From Solirubrum sp044628455 (GTDB taxonomy: Bacteria; Bacteroidota; Bacteroidia; Cytophagales; Hymenobacteraceae): a stretch of DNA of 64,000 nucleotides. The stretch spans positions 1,984,001-2,048,000 of the forward strand of contig NZ_JBIYZW010000001.1 in NCBI RefSeq assembly GCF_044628455.1, given 5' to 3'. The notes beneath the pieces were generated by a model. The model searched no databases. It was not told the DNA's origin and saw only the letters and a list, made by a program, of their open reading frames with translations. Each line of letters starts with the position of its first letter. Position 1 is the first letter of the stretch. A program made the position numbers and the translations under genes. Positions 16,010 to 23,762 of the stretch are shown piece by piece.

Positions 16010-16561
16010 ATGCCTGCTCCTTCCGCCGACTTCAAGCGCGCCCTGAAACAGCTTTCCGACAAGGAAAAGGAAGATTTGCTGCTCAAGGCCGTGCGCCGCG
16101 ACGCCGAGCTCTACGACCTGCTGCGCTACGACATCCTGCCCGAGGTGGATTTGCGCACGGTGCAGGACGAGCACGCCGAGCGCATTGCCGCGCTGCTGGC
16201 CAAGGCCAACGGCCGGGTGATGAACCGCGCCCTGGCCCGCCAGCTCGGCAAGGCCAACAAGGAAGTAGCCCGCGCCAAGCGCATCACCAAGGATAAGCGC
16301 CTGGAAGTAGACCTGAATTTGTATACCCTGCGCCTGGTGCTCGACGAGTACAGCGCCTACTTCGACGGGTTCGTGTACGCCTTCTACGTGGCCGCCGTGC
16401 GCCTGCTGCTGCGCACCGGCAAGCTCATTCCCAAGCTGCACGAGGATTTGTGGCTGGAGTACAAGCCCGAGTTCGACGAAATCCTGACCAGCCTGCGCCA
16501 GCACGAAAAGCACCGCCAGCTGCGCGACCCGCTGCCCCGGGAGCTGGAGCTGCCGGGCTAA
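16010..16561 (+). CDS. Conserved hypothetical protein, helical, soluble
   Basis: 183 residues from MPAPSADFKRAL (a start five codons earlier lies inside the family B repeat). It is predicted mostly alpha-helical with many charged residues: LSDKEKEDLLLKAVRRD, then RAKRITKDKRLEVDLNLY and a LLLRTGKLIPKLHEDLWL segment. No signal peptide, membrane span or catalytic motif is visible. I do not recognise the family. It is followed by a strong bidirectional terminator. Confidence 0.8.
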   Translation: MPAPSADFKRALKQLSDKEKEDLLLKAVRRDAELYDLLRYDILPEVDLRTVQDEHAERIAALLAKANGRVMNRALARQLGKANKEVARAKRITKDKRLEVDLNLYTLRLVLDEYSAYFDGFVYAFYVAAVRLLLRTGKLIPKLHEDLWLEYKPEFDEILTSLRQHEKHRQLRDPLPRELELPG

Positions 16562-16582
16562 GCGGAGGTACTTTCAGGGCAC

Positions 16583-16619
16583 AAAAAAGCCCCGCCGGCA
16601 AAACCGGCGGGGCTTTTTT
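16583..16619. terminator. Strong bidirectional intrinsic terminator
   Basis: AAAAAAGCCCCGCCGG with its exact complement around an AAAA-type loop, flanked by A and T runs. It serves the plus-strand gene ending at 16561 and the minus-strand yceI-like gene ending at 16652. Confidence 0.95.
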
Positions 16620-16651
16620 AATGATTCAGCCAAGGGCTGTGCCTGAGCAGC

Positions 16652-17293
16652 TTACTGCTTGGCTACCACGTTGAAGCTCAGGGTAAAGTTGTCTTCGATG
16701 GCCTTGTCGGCAGCAGCGCCGAACAAAGTCGAGCCGTACTTCACGTCGTATTTGGTGCGGTCGACGGTGGCCACGCCCGAGGCGGCGGCCACGCCATCTT
16801 TCACGCCCACTTTGGCAGGGAAGGTTACCGGGTGGGTTTTGCCTTTGATGGTCAGGTTACCCGCAATCTGGGCGTTGTTGCCGTTGGCGTCGGCCTTGAT
16901 GGGCTTCACCGAGGTGATGACGAAGGTGGCGGTGGGGTACTTGTCGGCGGCGAAGAAGTCGTCGTTCTTCAGGTGGCCCACCAGCTTGGCGTTGTAGCCG
17001 GGGTCGGTCAGGTCTTCCACCTTGATCGAGTTCATGTCGAAGGTGAAGGTACCGCCCACAATCTGGTTGCCCTTCACTTGCACCTGGCCGTCTTTCAGGG
17101 CCACGGTGCCGTTGTGCTGGCCACCTACTTTTTTGCCCAGCCAGCCCAGGGTGCTCAGCTGCGGCTGCACCTGGTAAGGCGCGTTGCCCTTGGCTTTTAC
17201 CGCCTTGGTGGGCTTGGCATCGATTTTCTGGGCTTGGGCCGGGGCGGCCATCAGGGCGCCAACTACGAGCAGGGGCAGGATGAATTTTTTCAT
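16652..17293 (-). CDS. YceI-family secreted protein
   Basis: 213 residues from MKKFILPLLVVGALMAAPAQAQ, a clear signal peptide. The mature part has the YceI lipocalin-like barrel: STLGWLGKKVGGQHNG, then GTFTFDMNSIKVEDL, HLKNDDFFAADKYPTATF, a GNLTIKGKTHPVTFP strand and TKYDVKYGS near the end. YceI proteins bind isoprenoid-type lipids in the periplasm. The MarR gene lies 53 bp upstream on the same strand, a pairing common in Bacteroidota that suggests joint transcription and regulation. Confidence 0.93.
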   Translation of the reverse strand: MKKFILPLLVVGALMAAPAQAQKIDAKPTKAVKAKGNAPYQVQPQLSTLGWLGKKVGGQHNGTVALKDGQVQVKGNQIVGGTFTFDMNSIKVEDLTDPGYNAKLVGHLKNDDFFAADKYPTATFVITSVKPIKADANGNNAQIAGNLTIKGKTHPVTFPAKVGVKDGVAAASGVATVDRTKYDVKYGSTLFGAAADKAIEDNFTLSFNVVAKQ

Positions 17294-17346
17294 GGGAACG
17301 TAAGGAAACGGAAAAGTCAAAAAGGAAAACGGGGTGGAGTCGGGAG

Positions 17347-17802
17347 TTAGCCGCGAATCTTGTCGAGCAGGTCGCTGAGCTGGGTGGCTTCTTCGGGGGT
17401 AAGGTTGTGCAGGCCCAGGTGCGCGGGGCTGGCAAACTCGTCCATGCGGCCCAGCAGCTCCAGGCCGGCGTCGGTGATGCGGATGTCGACGGCGCGGCGG
17501 TTGCTGGGGCAGGTTTTGCGGGTTACCAGCCCCTTGGCTTCCAGCTTGTCGACGATGCGCGAGGCGTTGCTGGTTTTGTCGAGCATGCGCTCAATGAGCA
17601 GGTTCACCGTGGCCGGCTCGGGATGACGGCCCCGCAGAATGCGCAGCACGTTGTACTGGGGCAGGGTCAGGTCAAAGGGCCGGAAGGCGCAGGCCTGCCG
17701 CTGGCCCAGCCAGCCCGCCGTGTACACCACGTTGATGTAGGCTTTCTGGTAGGGGTCCTTGAAGGTGCGCTGCTGGATTTCGTCCTCGATCTTCATTCTC
17801 AT
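17347..17802 (-). CDS. MarR-family transcriptional regulator
   Basis: 151 residues (149 if the second ATG at 17796 is used). It has the winged helix-turn-helix of MarR proteins: LTLPQYNVLRILRG, NLLIERMLDKTSNASRIVDK (recognition helix), LEAKGLVTRKTCPSNRRAVDI (wing) and ITDAGLELLG. It probably acts as a dimeric repressor responding to small lipophilic ligands. It leads a likely two-gene unit with the yceI-like gene, and its own promoter overlaps a perfect 10-bp palindrome that may be its operator. Confidence 0.93.
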   Translation of the reverse strand: MRMKIEDEIQQRTFKDPYQKAYINVVYTAGWLGQRQACAFRPFDLTLPQYNVLRILRGRHPEPATVNLLIERMLDKTSNASRIVDKLEAKGLVTRKTCPSNRRAVDIRITDAGLELLGRMDEFASPAHLGLHNLTPEEATQLSDLLDKIRG

Positions 17803-17818
17803 AGCTTGAATGACGCTG

Positions 17819-17849
17819 CAAATATATGTACATACATTTAATGTAACAA
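17819..17849 (-). promoter_or_regulatory. Bacteroidota promoter of the marR-yceI unit with operator palindrome
   Basis: Read on the minus strand: TTG (complement of 17847-17849), 20 nt, then TATATTTG (complement of 17819-17826), a perfect match to TTG-N19-21-TAnnTTTG. The palindrome TATGTACATA at 17825-17834 overlaps the -7 box, a position that would let MarR block transcription. The leader would be only about 10-16 nt. Confidence 0.8.
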
Positions 17850-17943
17850 CATTGGTTCAAAAAATTTTCAGATAACGGTCCGGGCCTTACCTCGAAGGGC
17901 CCGATGCCGTATGCGCAGGGCAGAAACCAGACCAGTTTTTGCC

Positions 17944-18531
17944 ATGAAACTCCTCCCCTTCCTCCTGCTGCTGACCGCGGTGCTGCTCGGCGCGCCGCGG
18001 GCCCAGGCCCAAAGCCCGGCCCGCCCCGCCGCGGCCGCTACCAACGACCTGCAGAACGGCGACCAGTTTGTGATGCAGAACGGCGCCGTAGTGAAGCGCC
18101 GCGGCAGCCAGACTTACGGCCTGAACCAGAACGTGCGCCTGCCCAACGGCACCAAGGTGAACGTGAAGAGCGGCATCGTGGAGCTGCCCACCGGCAAAAT
18201 CACCACCCTCAAGGAAGGCGACTACGTCAAAGCCGACGGCGGCATCATCTTCGCCACGCCGCAGAATGCCGCCGCCGCCCGCGGTGAAACCGCCCCGGCC
18301 GACGCAAAGTTTGGCGAGGTGGTCGACCGCGGTACCGCGCCCGTCACCAGCGCCGACGTAGACGCCCGCCTCGCCGACCTGAACCGCCGCGTGGAGCTGA
18401 TGGCCCAGAAAGTGCAGCTGCTCAACCAGAAAATCTCGCTGCTCAGCCAAGGCCACCCCAAAGCCCCCGACACCAGCCAGCTCGACCAGCAGATCAAAGG
18501 CCTCGACGAGCAGCTGCGGGCGGTGAAATAG
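17944..18531 (+). CDS. Secreted protein with DUF6799-like repeat and coiled coil
   Basis: 195 residues from MKLLPFLLLLTAVLLG, with a signal peptide ending near RAQAQ. Two related beta motifs follow: NGDQFVMQNGAVVKRRGSQT and PTGKITTLKEGDYVKADGG, of the DUF6799 type as I remember it. The C-terminal ~60 residues (LADLNRRVELMAQKVQLLNQ...) form a heptad coiled coil. The function is unknown; a periplasmic or outer-membrane location is likely. An upstream in-frame ATG at 17911 would spoil the signal peptide. Confidence 0.85.
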   Translation: MKLLPFLLLLTAVLLGAPRAQAQSPARPAAAATNDLQNGDQFVMQNGAVVKRRGSQTYGLNQNVRLPNGTKVNVKSGIVELPTGKITTLKEGDYVKADGGIIFATPQNAAAARGETAPADAKFGEVVDRGTAPVTSADVDARLADLNRRVELMAQKVQLLNQKISLLSQGHPKAPDTSQLDQQIKGLDEQLRAVK

Positions 18532-18610
18532 GGATTAGGCGTATGTTGTTTGCGGGCTGTGGTTGCCTGAGCGGCCGAAAACCTGAACTCCCTAACCCAG
18601 CTCCGACACC

Positions 18611-19642
18611 CTAGCAGTCGATTTGGGGCAGCTGCGGCAGGGCCGTCAGGTGCCCTTCCCGTTCATGCACCAGGCCAAAGGGCTCGTCGCGCACAATCAG
18701 GAAGCCGTCCAGGTCGCAGACTTCGGCCAGGCCGCTGAGCTGCAGCGCCGACCAGATGCCCAGCGAGGTTTCGACCATGCAGCCGATCATGGTGCGCAGG
18801 CCGTGGGCGCGGGCCTCGCGCAGCAGCCGAATGCCGTTGAGGTAGCCCCCGGCCTTCATCAGCTTCATGTTCACCACGTGAAACTGCCGGCTGATGGCGG
18901 CGAAATCCGCTTCGTCGGTTACCGATTCGTCGGCAATCAGTGGCCAGGGCGTGCGGCTGTGGAGGTAGCGGTAATCGTCGGCGCAGGTAGCGGGCAGGGG
19001 CTGCTCCAGCAGCTGCACGTTCAGCCCCGGAAGCTGCCCGGCCTGCTCGATAAAGCACAAGAGGCTATCGGCGTCGCGCCAGGCTTCGTTGGCATCGACC
19101 AGCAACGGGTGGCCGGGCAGCTCGCGCGTGAGGGCCCGCAGCAGCTCCAGGCCGCCTTCCTGGTTGACCTTCACCTTGAGGAGCGCGAAGCGGCCCAGGC
19201 CGTGCTCTTGCACGAACGCGGCCACCGCCTCGGGCGCCATAATGGGCAAGGTAAACGCCGTGGGTACGGCCGCCGCGGGCGCGGGCACGCCCAGCAGCTG
19301 GGGCAGCGCGAGCCCCTGCCGCTGGGCTTCCCGGTGCAGGTAGGCCGACTCCAGCGCGAACCGCAGGGCTTGGGCCGGCCGGGCCGCCGCCAGCACGGCG
19401 CCCAGCTCCGCCACGCTGCCCACCCGGCTCAGCTCGGGCTGCAGGGCGGCAAACTGCCCCAGCAGCAGCCCGGGCGACTCGCCGTAGCGCACGTTGGGCG
19501 CGGCCTCGCCCCAGGCCGCCGGCCCGGTGGGCGCGTCGGCCACGCGCACCAGCAGGTTGGTTTTGGCGTCGGAGGCGTTGCGCGAGATTTTCCAGGTAAA
19601 GCGCAGCGGCAGCTCGCGCGACTCAATGGACCAGTGCAGCAT
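18611..19642 (-). CDS. Enolase-superfamily dipeptide (L-Ala-D/L-Glu type) epimerase
   Basis: 343 residues of the mandelate racemase/muconate lactonizing group. The first catalytic lysine lies in LLKVKVNQ (KxK), the metal ligands in LLVDANEAW, LLEQPLPA and LIADESV, and the second catalytic lysine in VNMKLMKAGG. GCMVETSLGIWSA follows. The set matches L-Ala-D/L-Glu epimerases, which recycle murein peptides. The exact dipeptide cannot be read from the sequence. It diverges from the downstream-strand symporter at 19802. Confidence 0.9.
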   Translation of the reverse strand: MLHWSIESRELPLRFTWKISRNASDAKTNLLVRVADAPTGPAAWGEAAPNVRYGESPGLLLGQFAALQPELSRVGSVAELGAVLAAARPAQALRFALESAYLHREAQRQGLALPQLLGVPAPAAAVPTAFTLPIMAPEAVAAFVQEHGLGRFALLKVKVNQEGGLELLRALTRELPGHPLLVDANEAWRDADSLLCFIEQAGQLPGLNVQLLEQPLPATCADDYRYLHSRTPWPLIADESVTDEADFAAISRQFHVVNMKLMKAGGYLNGIRLLREARAHGLRTMIGCMVETSLGIWSALQLSGLAEVCDLDGFLIVRDEPFGLVHEREGHLTALPQLPQIDC

Positions 19643-19722
19643 GGGAGCGGGTTCGGGGCCCCATAATTAAGGATTCGGCCGTAATTCTTCGGCATCGTTT
19701 GGGGCCGGCGGCGCGGCGCTAC

Positions 19723-19751
19723 TTGGGCTGCCGGCCAAACGGCTATCTTTG
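19723..19751 (+). promoter_or_regulatory. Promoter of the dicarboxylate symporter gene
   Basis: TTG at 19723-19725, 18 nt, then TATCTTTG at 19744-19751, matching TAnnTTTG. The start codon follows 50 bp later. Confidence 0.65.
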
Positions 19752-19801
19752 CCTACTTGCGCCGGCCTGCCGCCGGCGGAAACGCTCGAATCATTCTTAC
19801 T

Positions 19802-21241
19802 ATGAAGTTGACCCGCGTGGCCGTACCGGCGCTGGGCCTGCTGTTGCTGGCTGCCCTGCTCACCGCTTTGTCTTACTACGGCGTACTGGCCCTGCCGCCG
19901 ATGGTACCCCTGGCCGCCCGCTGGCTGGCCCTGGGCGCCTTTGTGTACTGGGCGGCCCGCCGCCGCTCCCTCACCTTCTGGATCGTGGTGAGCATGCTGG
20001 TCGGAGCCGAAGTGGGGGCCGATTTCCCGCAGACCGCGCAGAACTTCAAGGTACTGTCCGACGTGTTCCTGCGCCTGGTCAAAACCATCATCGCACCGCT
20101 GGTATTTGCCACCCTGGTGGTGGGCATTGCCGGCCACGCCGACCTGAAGAAAGTAGGCCGCATGGGCGTGAAGGCCCTGGTGTACTTCGAGGTCGTGACC
20201 ACCTTCGCCCTGTTTATCGGGCTGGCGGCCATCAACCTGACCAAAGCCGGCCGCCTGGCGCCCGAGGTGCTGGCCGCAGCCCGCTCCGGCAACGCCACCG
20301 ACGATACCCTGGCCGCCGCGCCCACCCAGAGCGTAGCCGACATCATCCTGCACATCTTCCCCGACAACATTGCCAAATCCATTGCCGAAGGGCAGGTACT
20401 GCAGGTAGTCGTCTTCGCCATCATCTTCGCCATCGGCCTGGCCATGGTACCCGAAAAGCACCGCCGCCCCATGCTGGAGTGGACGGAAAGCTTGTCGGAA
20501 GTGATGTTTAAGTTCACCAACGTGGTGATGTTCTTCGCCCCGCTGGGCGTGGGTGGCGCCATTGCCTACACCGTGGGTAAAATGGGGTTTGCCCCGCTCA
20601 TCAACGCGGCCCAGCTGCTGCTGACCTTGTACGCGGCGCTTATTGCCTTTATCATCGTGATTCTGCTGCCGGTGGCCCTCATTGCCCGCATTCCGCTGAA
20701 GCGCTTCGTGCAGGCCATTGCCGAGCCGGTGAGCATTGCCTTCGCCACTACCTCGTCGGAAGCGGCACTGCCCCGCGCCATGGAAGCCATGGAAAGCATC
20801 GGCGTGCCGCGCCGGGTGGTGGCCTTCGTGATGCCCACGGGCTATTCCTTCAACCTCGATGGCACCACGCTTTACCTCTCGCTCGCGGCGGTGTTCGTGG
20901 CGCAGGCCGCCGGCATCGAGCTGACTTTGGGCCAGCAGCTGGTGATGGTGTTCACCCTGATGCTGACCTCCAAAGGGGTGGCCGGCGTGCCGCGCGCCTC
21001 GCTGGTGATTTTGCTGGCTACGGTAGCGTCGTTTAACCTGCCCTCCTGGCCGGTCTTCATCATCCTGGGCATCGACGCGCTGATGGACATGGCCCGCACG
21101 GCCGTGAACGTCATCGGCAACTGCCTGGCTTCGGCCGTCATTGCCCGCTGGGAAGGCGAGTTCGTCGACAACTACCACGGCGAGGCCGTGCTCGATTACC
21201 ACGTGCAGCCCGAGTCGGAGCCAGTCGAGCTGCACCGCTGA
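19802..21241 (+). CDS. Dicarboxylate/amino acid:cation symporter (DAACS family)
   Basis: 479 residues from MKLTRVAVPALGL, with about eight transmembrane helices and two re-entrant loops. The serine-rich hairpin motif is ATTSSEAALPRAM, and the family signature GYSFNLDGTTLYL follows about 25 residues on. It takes up C4-dicarboxylates or glutamate/aspartate with Na+ or H+. Compared with many DctA/GltP proteins it has a somewhat long polar loop near residues 155-185. A good promoter lies upstream and a terminator downstream, so it is monocistronic. Confidence 0.94.
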   Translation: MKLTRVAVPALGLLLLAALLTALSYYGVLALPPMVPLAARWLALGAFVYWAARRRSLTFWIVVSMLVGAEVGADFPQTAQNFKVLSDVFLRLVKTIIAPLVFATLVVGIAGHADLKKVGRMGVKALVYFEVVTTFALFIGLAAINLTKAGRLAPEVLAAARSGNATDDTLAAAPTQSVADIILHIFPDNIAKSIAEGQVLQVVVFAIIFAIGLAMVPEKHRRPMLEWTESLSEVMFKFTNVVMFFAPLGVGGAIAYTVGKMGFAPLINAAQLLLTLYAALIAFIIVILLPVALIARIPLKRFVQAIAEPVSIAFATTSSEAALPRAMEAMESIGVPRRVVAFVMPTGYSFNLDGTTLYLSLAAVFVAQAAGIELTLGQQLVMVFTLMLTSKGVAGVPRASLVILLATVASFNLPSWPVFIILGIDALMDMARTAVNVIGNCLASAVIARWEGEFVDNYHGEAVLDYHVQPESEPVELHR

Positions 21242-21262
21242 TTGGGCCTTGCGGCCCCTGGC

Positions 21263-21300
21263 AACCGCCGGCTCACCCGTGGGCCGGCGGTTTTCTTTTT
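21263..21300 (+). terminator. Intrinsic terminator of the symporter gene
   Basis: AACCGCCGGC pairs with GCCGGCGGTT and is followed by TTCTTTTT. Confidence 0.9.
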
Positions 21301-21486
21301 GGCGAAAACCCAGCTTCCTGCACTTTTCTGCGTAGACGCTGGTTGGCGAACTGGAAAGTCCAATAAATTTTTCCACAATAGTTATATATTTTAGAAATAA
21401 AGTTATACTTGCCAGCCTAGTCGCGTTTATCACCGGGCTTAGCAATTCCTTCACGCTCAGAGTCTGCCTACCTTTAGGTCCCCCGT

Positions 21487-22200
21487 ATGACCCGCTCCCT
21501 GCTTTTGCTGCTGCTCGCTGCGTTGCCCACCTGGTTTCTGGCCGGGTGCAAGTCGGTCGATAAGGTGCTGTTTCAGCCCACGCCCGCGGCCCTGGCCGAC
21601 CGGCTGCCTTCGCTGGAAGTGACGGTGGACAACGGTCCGCTGGCCCAGTCCGACGGCGCCTGGCCCGACGACCCGCAGAAGCTGTTTGAGCGCGAAGTAC
21701 GCATGAACATGACCGAGCCCGAGGACACGCTCCGCTACGGCTACGCCAAGCTGCTGATTACCGAAGTGAGTACCGACCGCCAGGGCAAAGTTCTGCAGGC
21801 CCTGCAGCTGATTACCCTGATGACGCCCTCGGTGCTGGGCGTGCCGCTGGAGTGGTACCACACTACCCTGAAGGCCGAAATGCAGATTGTCGACGCCCGG
21901 GGTGAAGTGCTGGGTACCTATACCGGCACCGGCGAATCGCGCATTAAAGTGGCCATGTACCACGGCTACTCCCAGACCCAGGCCCCGCGCCTAGCCGACG
22001 TGGAAGCCCTGCGCCTGGCCCTGGCCCAGATCAAGCCCCAGGTGTCGCTCGACGCCGCCCGCCTGCGCGACCAGCTGCTGGCCGCCGGCCCCGTGGCTCC
22101 CGTGGCAGAGCCCGCGGAAGATGCCGACCAGGATGATGAGCCCAGTACCACGAGTGCCGAAACCCGGCTACTGGGCGAGCCGGCCAGCAGCGAGAAATAA
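21487..22200 (+). CDS. Hypothetical lipoprotein
   Basis: 237 residues starting MTRSLLLLLLAALPTWFLAGCKS, a lipoprotein signal peptide with lipobox LAGC (cysteine at residue 21). The body (25-190) is mixed alpha/beta with EDTLRYGYAKLLITEVSTD and a GTYTGTGESRIKVAMYHGYS segment. The last ~40 residues are acidic and low complexity. The tone of the sequence (T.TG.S...A) resembles envelope proteins that form GTP- or lipid-independent scaffolds, but I recognise no family. It has its own terminator. Confidence 0.8.
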   Translation: MTRSLLLLLLAALPTWFLAGCKSVDKVLFQPTPAALADRLPSLEVTVDNGPLAQSDGAWPDDPQKLFEREVRMNMTEPEDTLRYGYAKLLITEVSTDRQGKVLQALQLITLMTPSVLGVPLEWYHTTLKAEMQIVDARGEVLGTYTGTGESRIKVAMYHGYSQTQAPRLADVEALRLALAQIKPQVSLDAARLRDQLLAAGPVAPVAEPAEDADQDDEPSTTSAETRLLGEPASSEK

Positions 22201-22228
22201 ACCCAGCGTTTTCAGATTGCCCTGCCTT

Positions 22229-22267
22229 CAGCGGCGCCGGCCCCCGGGTTCGGCGCCGCTGGCTTTT
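22229..22267 (+). terminator. Intrinsic terminator after the lipoprotein gene
   Basis: AGCGGCGCC pairs with GGCGCCGCT, then GGCTTTT follows. Confidence 0.8.
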
Positions 22268-22360
22268 GCGGCCCCGGGCTGCAACCTTGGGCCCCGCGCC
22301 GTTACTTTGCCGCAACGCGGCACGCCGCCTGTTACCCCGCCTCAACTTTCCCATTACTCC

Positions 22361-23719
22361 ATGAAACACACGTTTCGGGCACTGCTGCTCGGGGCCGCGC
22401 TGCTCACGGCGGCCGCCCCGCAAGCTGTAGCGCAGTCGGCCGCCGCGCCGTTTCCCTACCCCATCGAGCAATCCAGCCTGCCCAACGGGCTGAAAGTGGT
22501 GACCGTGCCCTACGACTCGCCCGGGCTGGCTTCGTTTTTCCTGGTGGTGCGCGCCGGCTCGCGCGACGAAGTGGAGGCCGGCAAAACCGGCTTCGCCCAC
22601 TTCTTCGAGCACGTGATGTTCCGCGGTACCGACAAGTACAGCAAGGAGAAGTACGACGAGGTGCTCAAGAGCCTGGGCGCGGCCGCCAACGCCAACACCT
22701 CGCTCGACCGCACCGTGTACCACATGACCGGCAACGCCCGCATGCTGGAGAAGATGTTTGAGGTGGAAGCCGACCGCTTTCAGAACCTGAAATACTCCGA
22801 GCACGACTTCAAAACCGAAGCCGGTGCCGTGAAGGGCGAGTACACCAAGAACTCGGCTTCGCCCTACCAGCAGCTCTACGAGAAGACGGTTTCGACGGCT
22901 TTCGAGAAGCACACCTACGCGCACACCACCATGGGCTTCTTCCAGGACGTGGTGGACATGCCCAACCAGTACGAGTACTCCAAGGTGTTCTTCGACCGGT
23001 TTTACCGCCCCGAGTACACCACCCTGCTGGTGGTGGGCGACGTGAAAGCCGCCGAGGTAAACCAGCTGGCGCAGAAATATTTTGCCGGCTGGAAGCGCGG
23101 CTCCTACGTGCCCAACATGCCGGTGGAGCCCGAGCAGACCGCCACGCGCTACGCCCACGTGCAGAAAGCCAGCTTCCCACCTATGCTGAGCCTCAACTAT
23201 AAGGGCCCGGCCTTCTCCGACCAGACCAAGGACCTGGCCGCGCTGGACATCCTGACCACCATGCTGTTTGCCGAAAACTCCGCGCTCTACCAGCAGCTGG
23301 TGGTGAAGGAGCAGAAAGTGCGCTTCGTGGGCGGCGGCGCCAATAACACCCGCGACCCGAACCTGATCAGCGTGCAGGCCTCGGTGGTGAAAGCCGACGA
23401 CGTGCCCTACGTGAAGCAGCGCCTGACGCAGGCCCTGGAAGACGTGAAAAACAAGCCGCTCGACGCCAGGAAGCTGGCCGATACCAAGTCGGCGCTGAAG
23501 TACGGGCTGCTCACCAGCCTCGACAGCCCCGACCGCATTGCCAACACCCTGGCCGAATACATCTGGCTCACCGGCGACGCCCAGTCGCTGAACCGCTACC
23601 TGGCGCTGTACGACCAGGTAACGGCGGCCGACGTGCAGGCCGTGGCCAAGAAGTACTTCGTGCCCGAGCACCTCACCGTGGGCACCATCGGTCCGAACGC
23701 CACCGGCGGCGTGCAGTAG
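22361..23719 (+). CDS. M16B zinc metallopeptidase, catalytic member
   Basis: 452 residues from MKHTFRALLLGAALL, with a signal peptide ending near AVAQS. The inverted zinc motif HFFEH (His80, Glu83, His84) is present, and the distal glutamate lies in the EAGAVKGEY stretch near residue 155. LPNGLKVVTVPYDS opens the first M16 domain; the second half is the structural M16 domain. It is a periplasmic processing peptidase. The next gene, 43 bp downstream, is an M16 protein lacking the zinc site, so the two probably form the active/inactive heterodimer typical of M16B pairs. Confidence 0.94.
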   Translation: MKHTFRALLLGAALLTAAAPQAVAQSAAAPFPYPIEQSSLPNGLKVVTVPYDSPGLASFFLVVRAGSRDEVEAGKTGFAHFFEHVMFRGTDKYSKEKYDEVLKSLGAAANANTSLDRTVYHMTGNARMLEKMFEVEADRFQNLKYSEHDFKTEAGAVKGEYTKNSASPYQQLYEKTVSTAFEKHTYAHTTMGFFQDVVDMPNQYEYSKVFFDRFYRPEYTTLLVVGDVKAAEVNQLAQKYFAGWKRGSYVPNMPVEPEQTATRYAHVQKASFPPMLSLNYKGPAFSDQTKDLAALDILTTMLFAENSALYQQLVVKEQKVRFVGGGANNTRDPNLISVQASVVKADDVPYVKQRLTQALEDVKNKPLDARKLADTKSALKYGLLTSLDSPDRIANTLAEYIWLTGDAQSLNRYLALYDQVTAADVQAVAKKYFVPEHLTVGTIGPNATGGVQ

Positions 23720-23762
23720 GCGCCGCCCGCGTTTTCCCTTTTCGATTTTGACTTTGCTTTCG

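Noticed and set aside
19667..21454. Minus-strand frame of about 595 codons
   Set aside because: Antisense of the dicarboxylate symporter, whose membrane helices and motifs are unmistakable.
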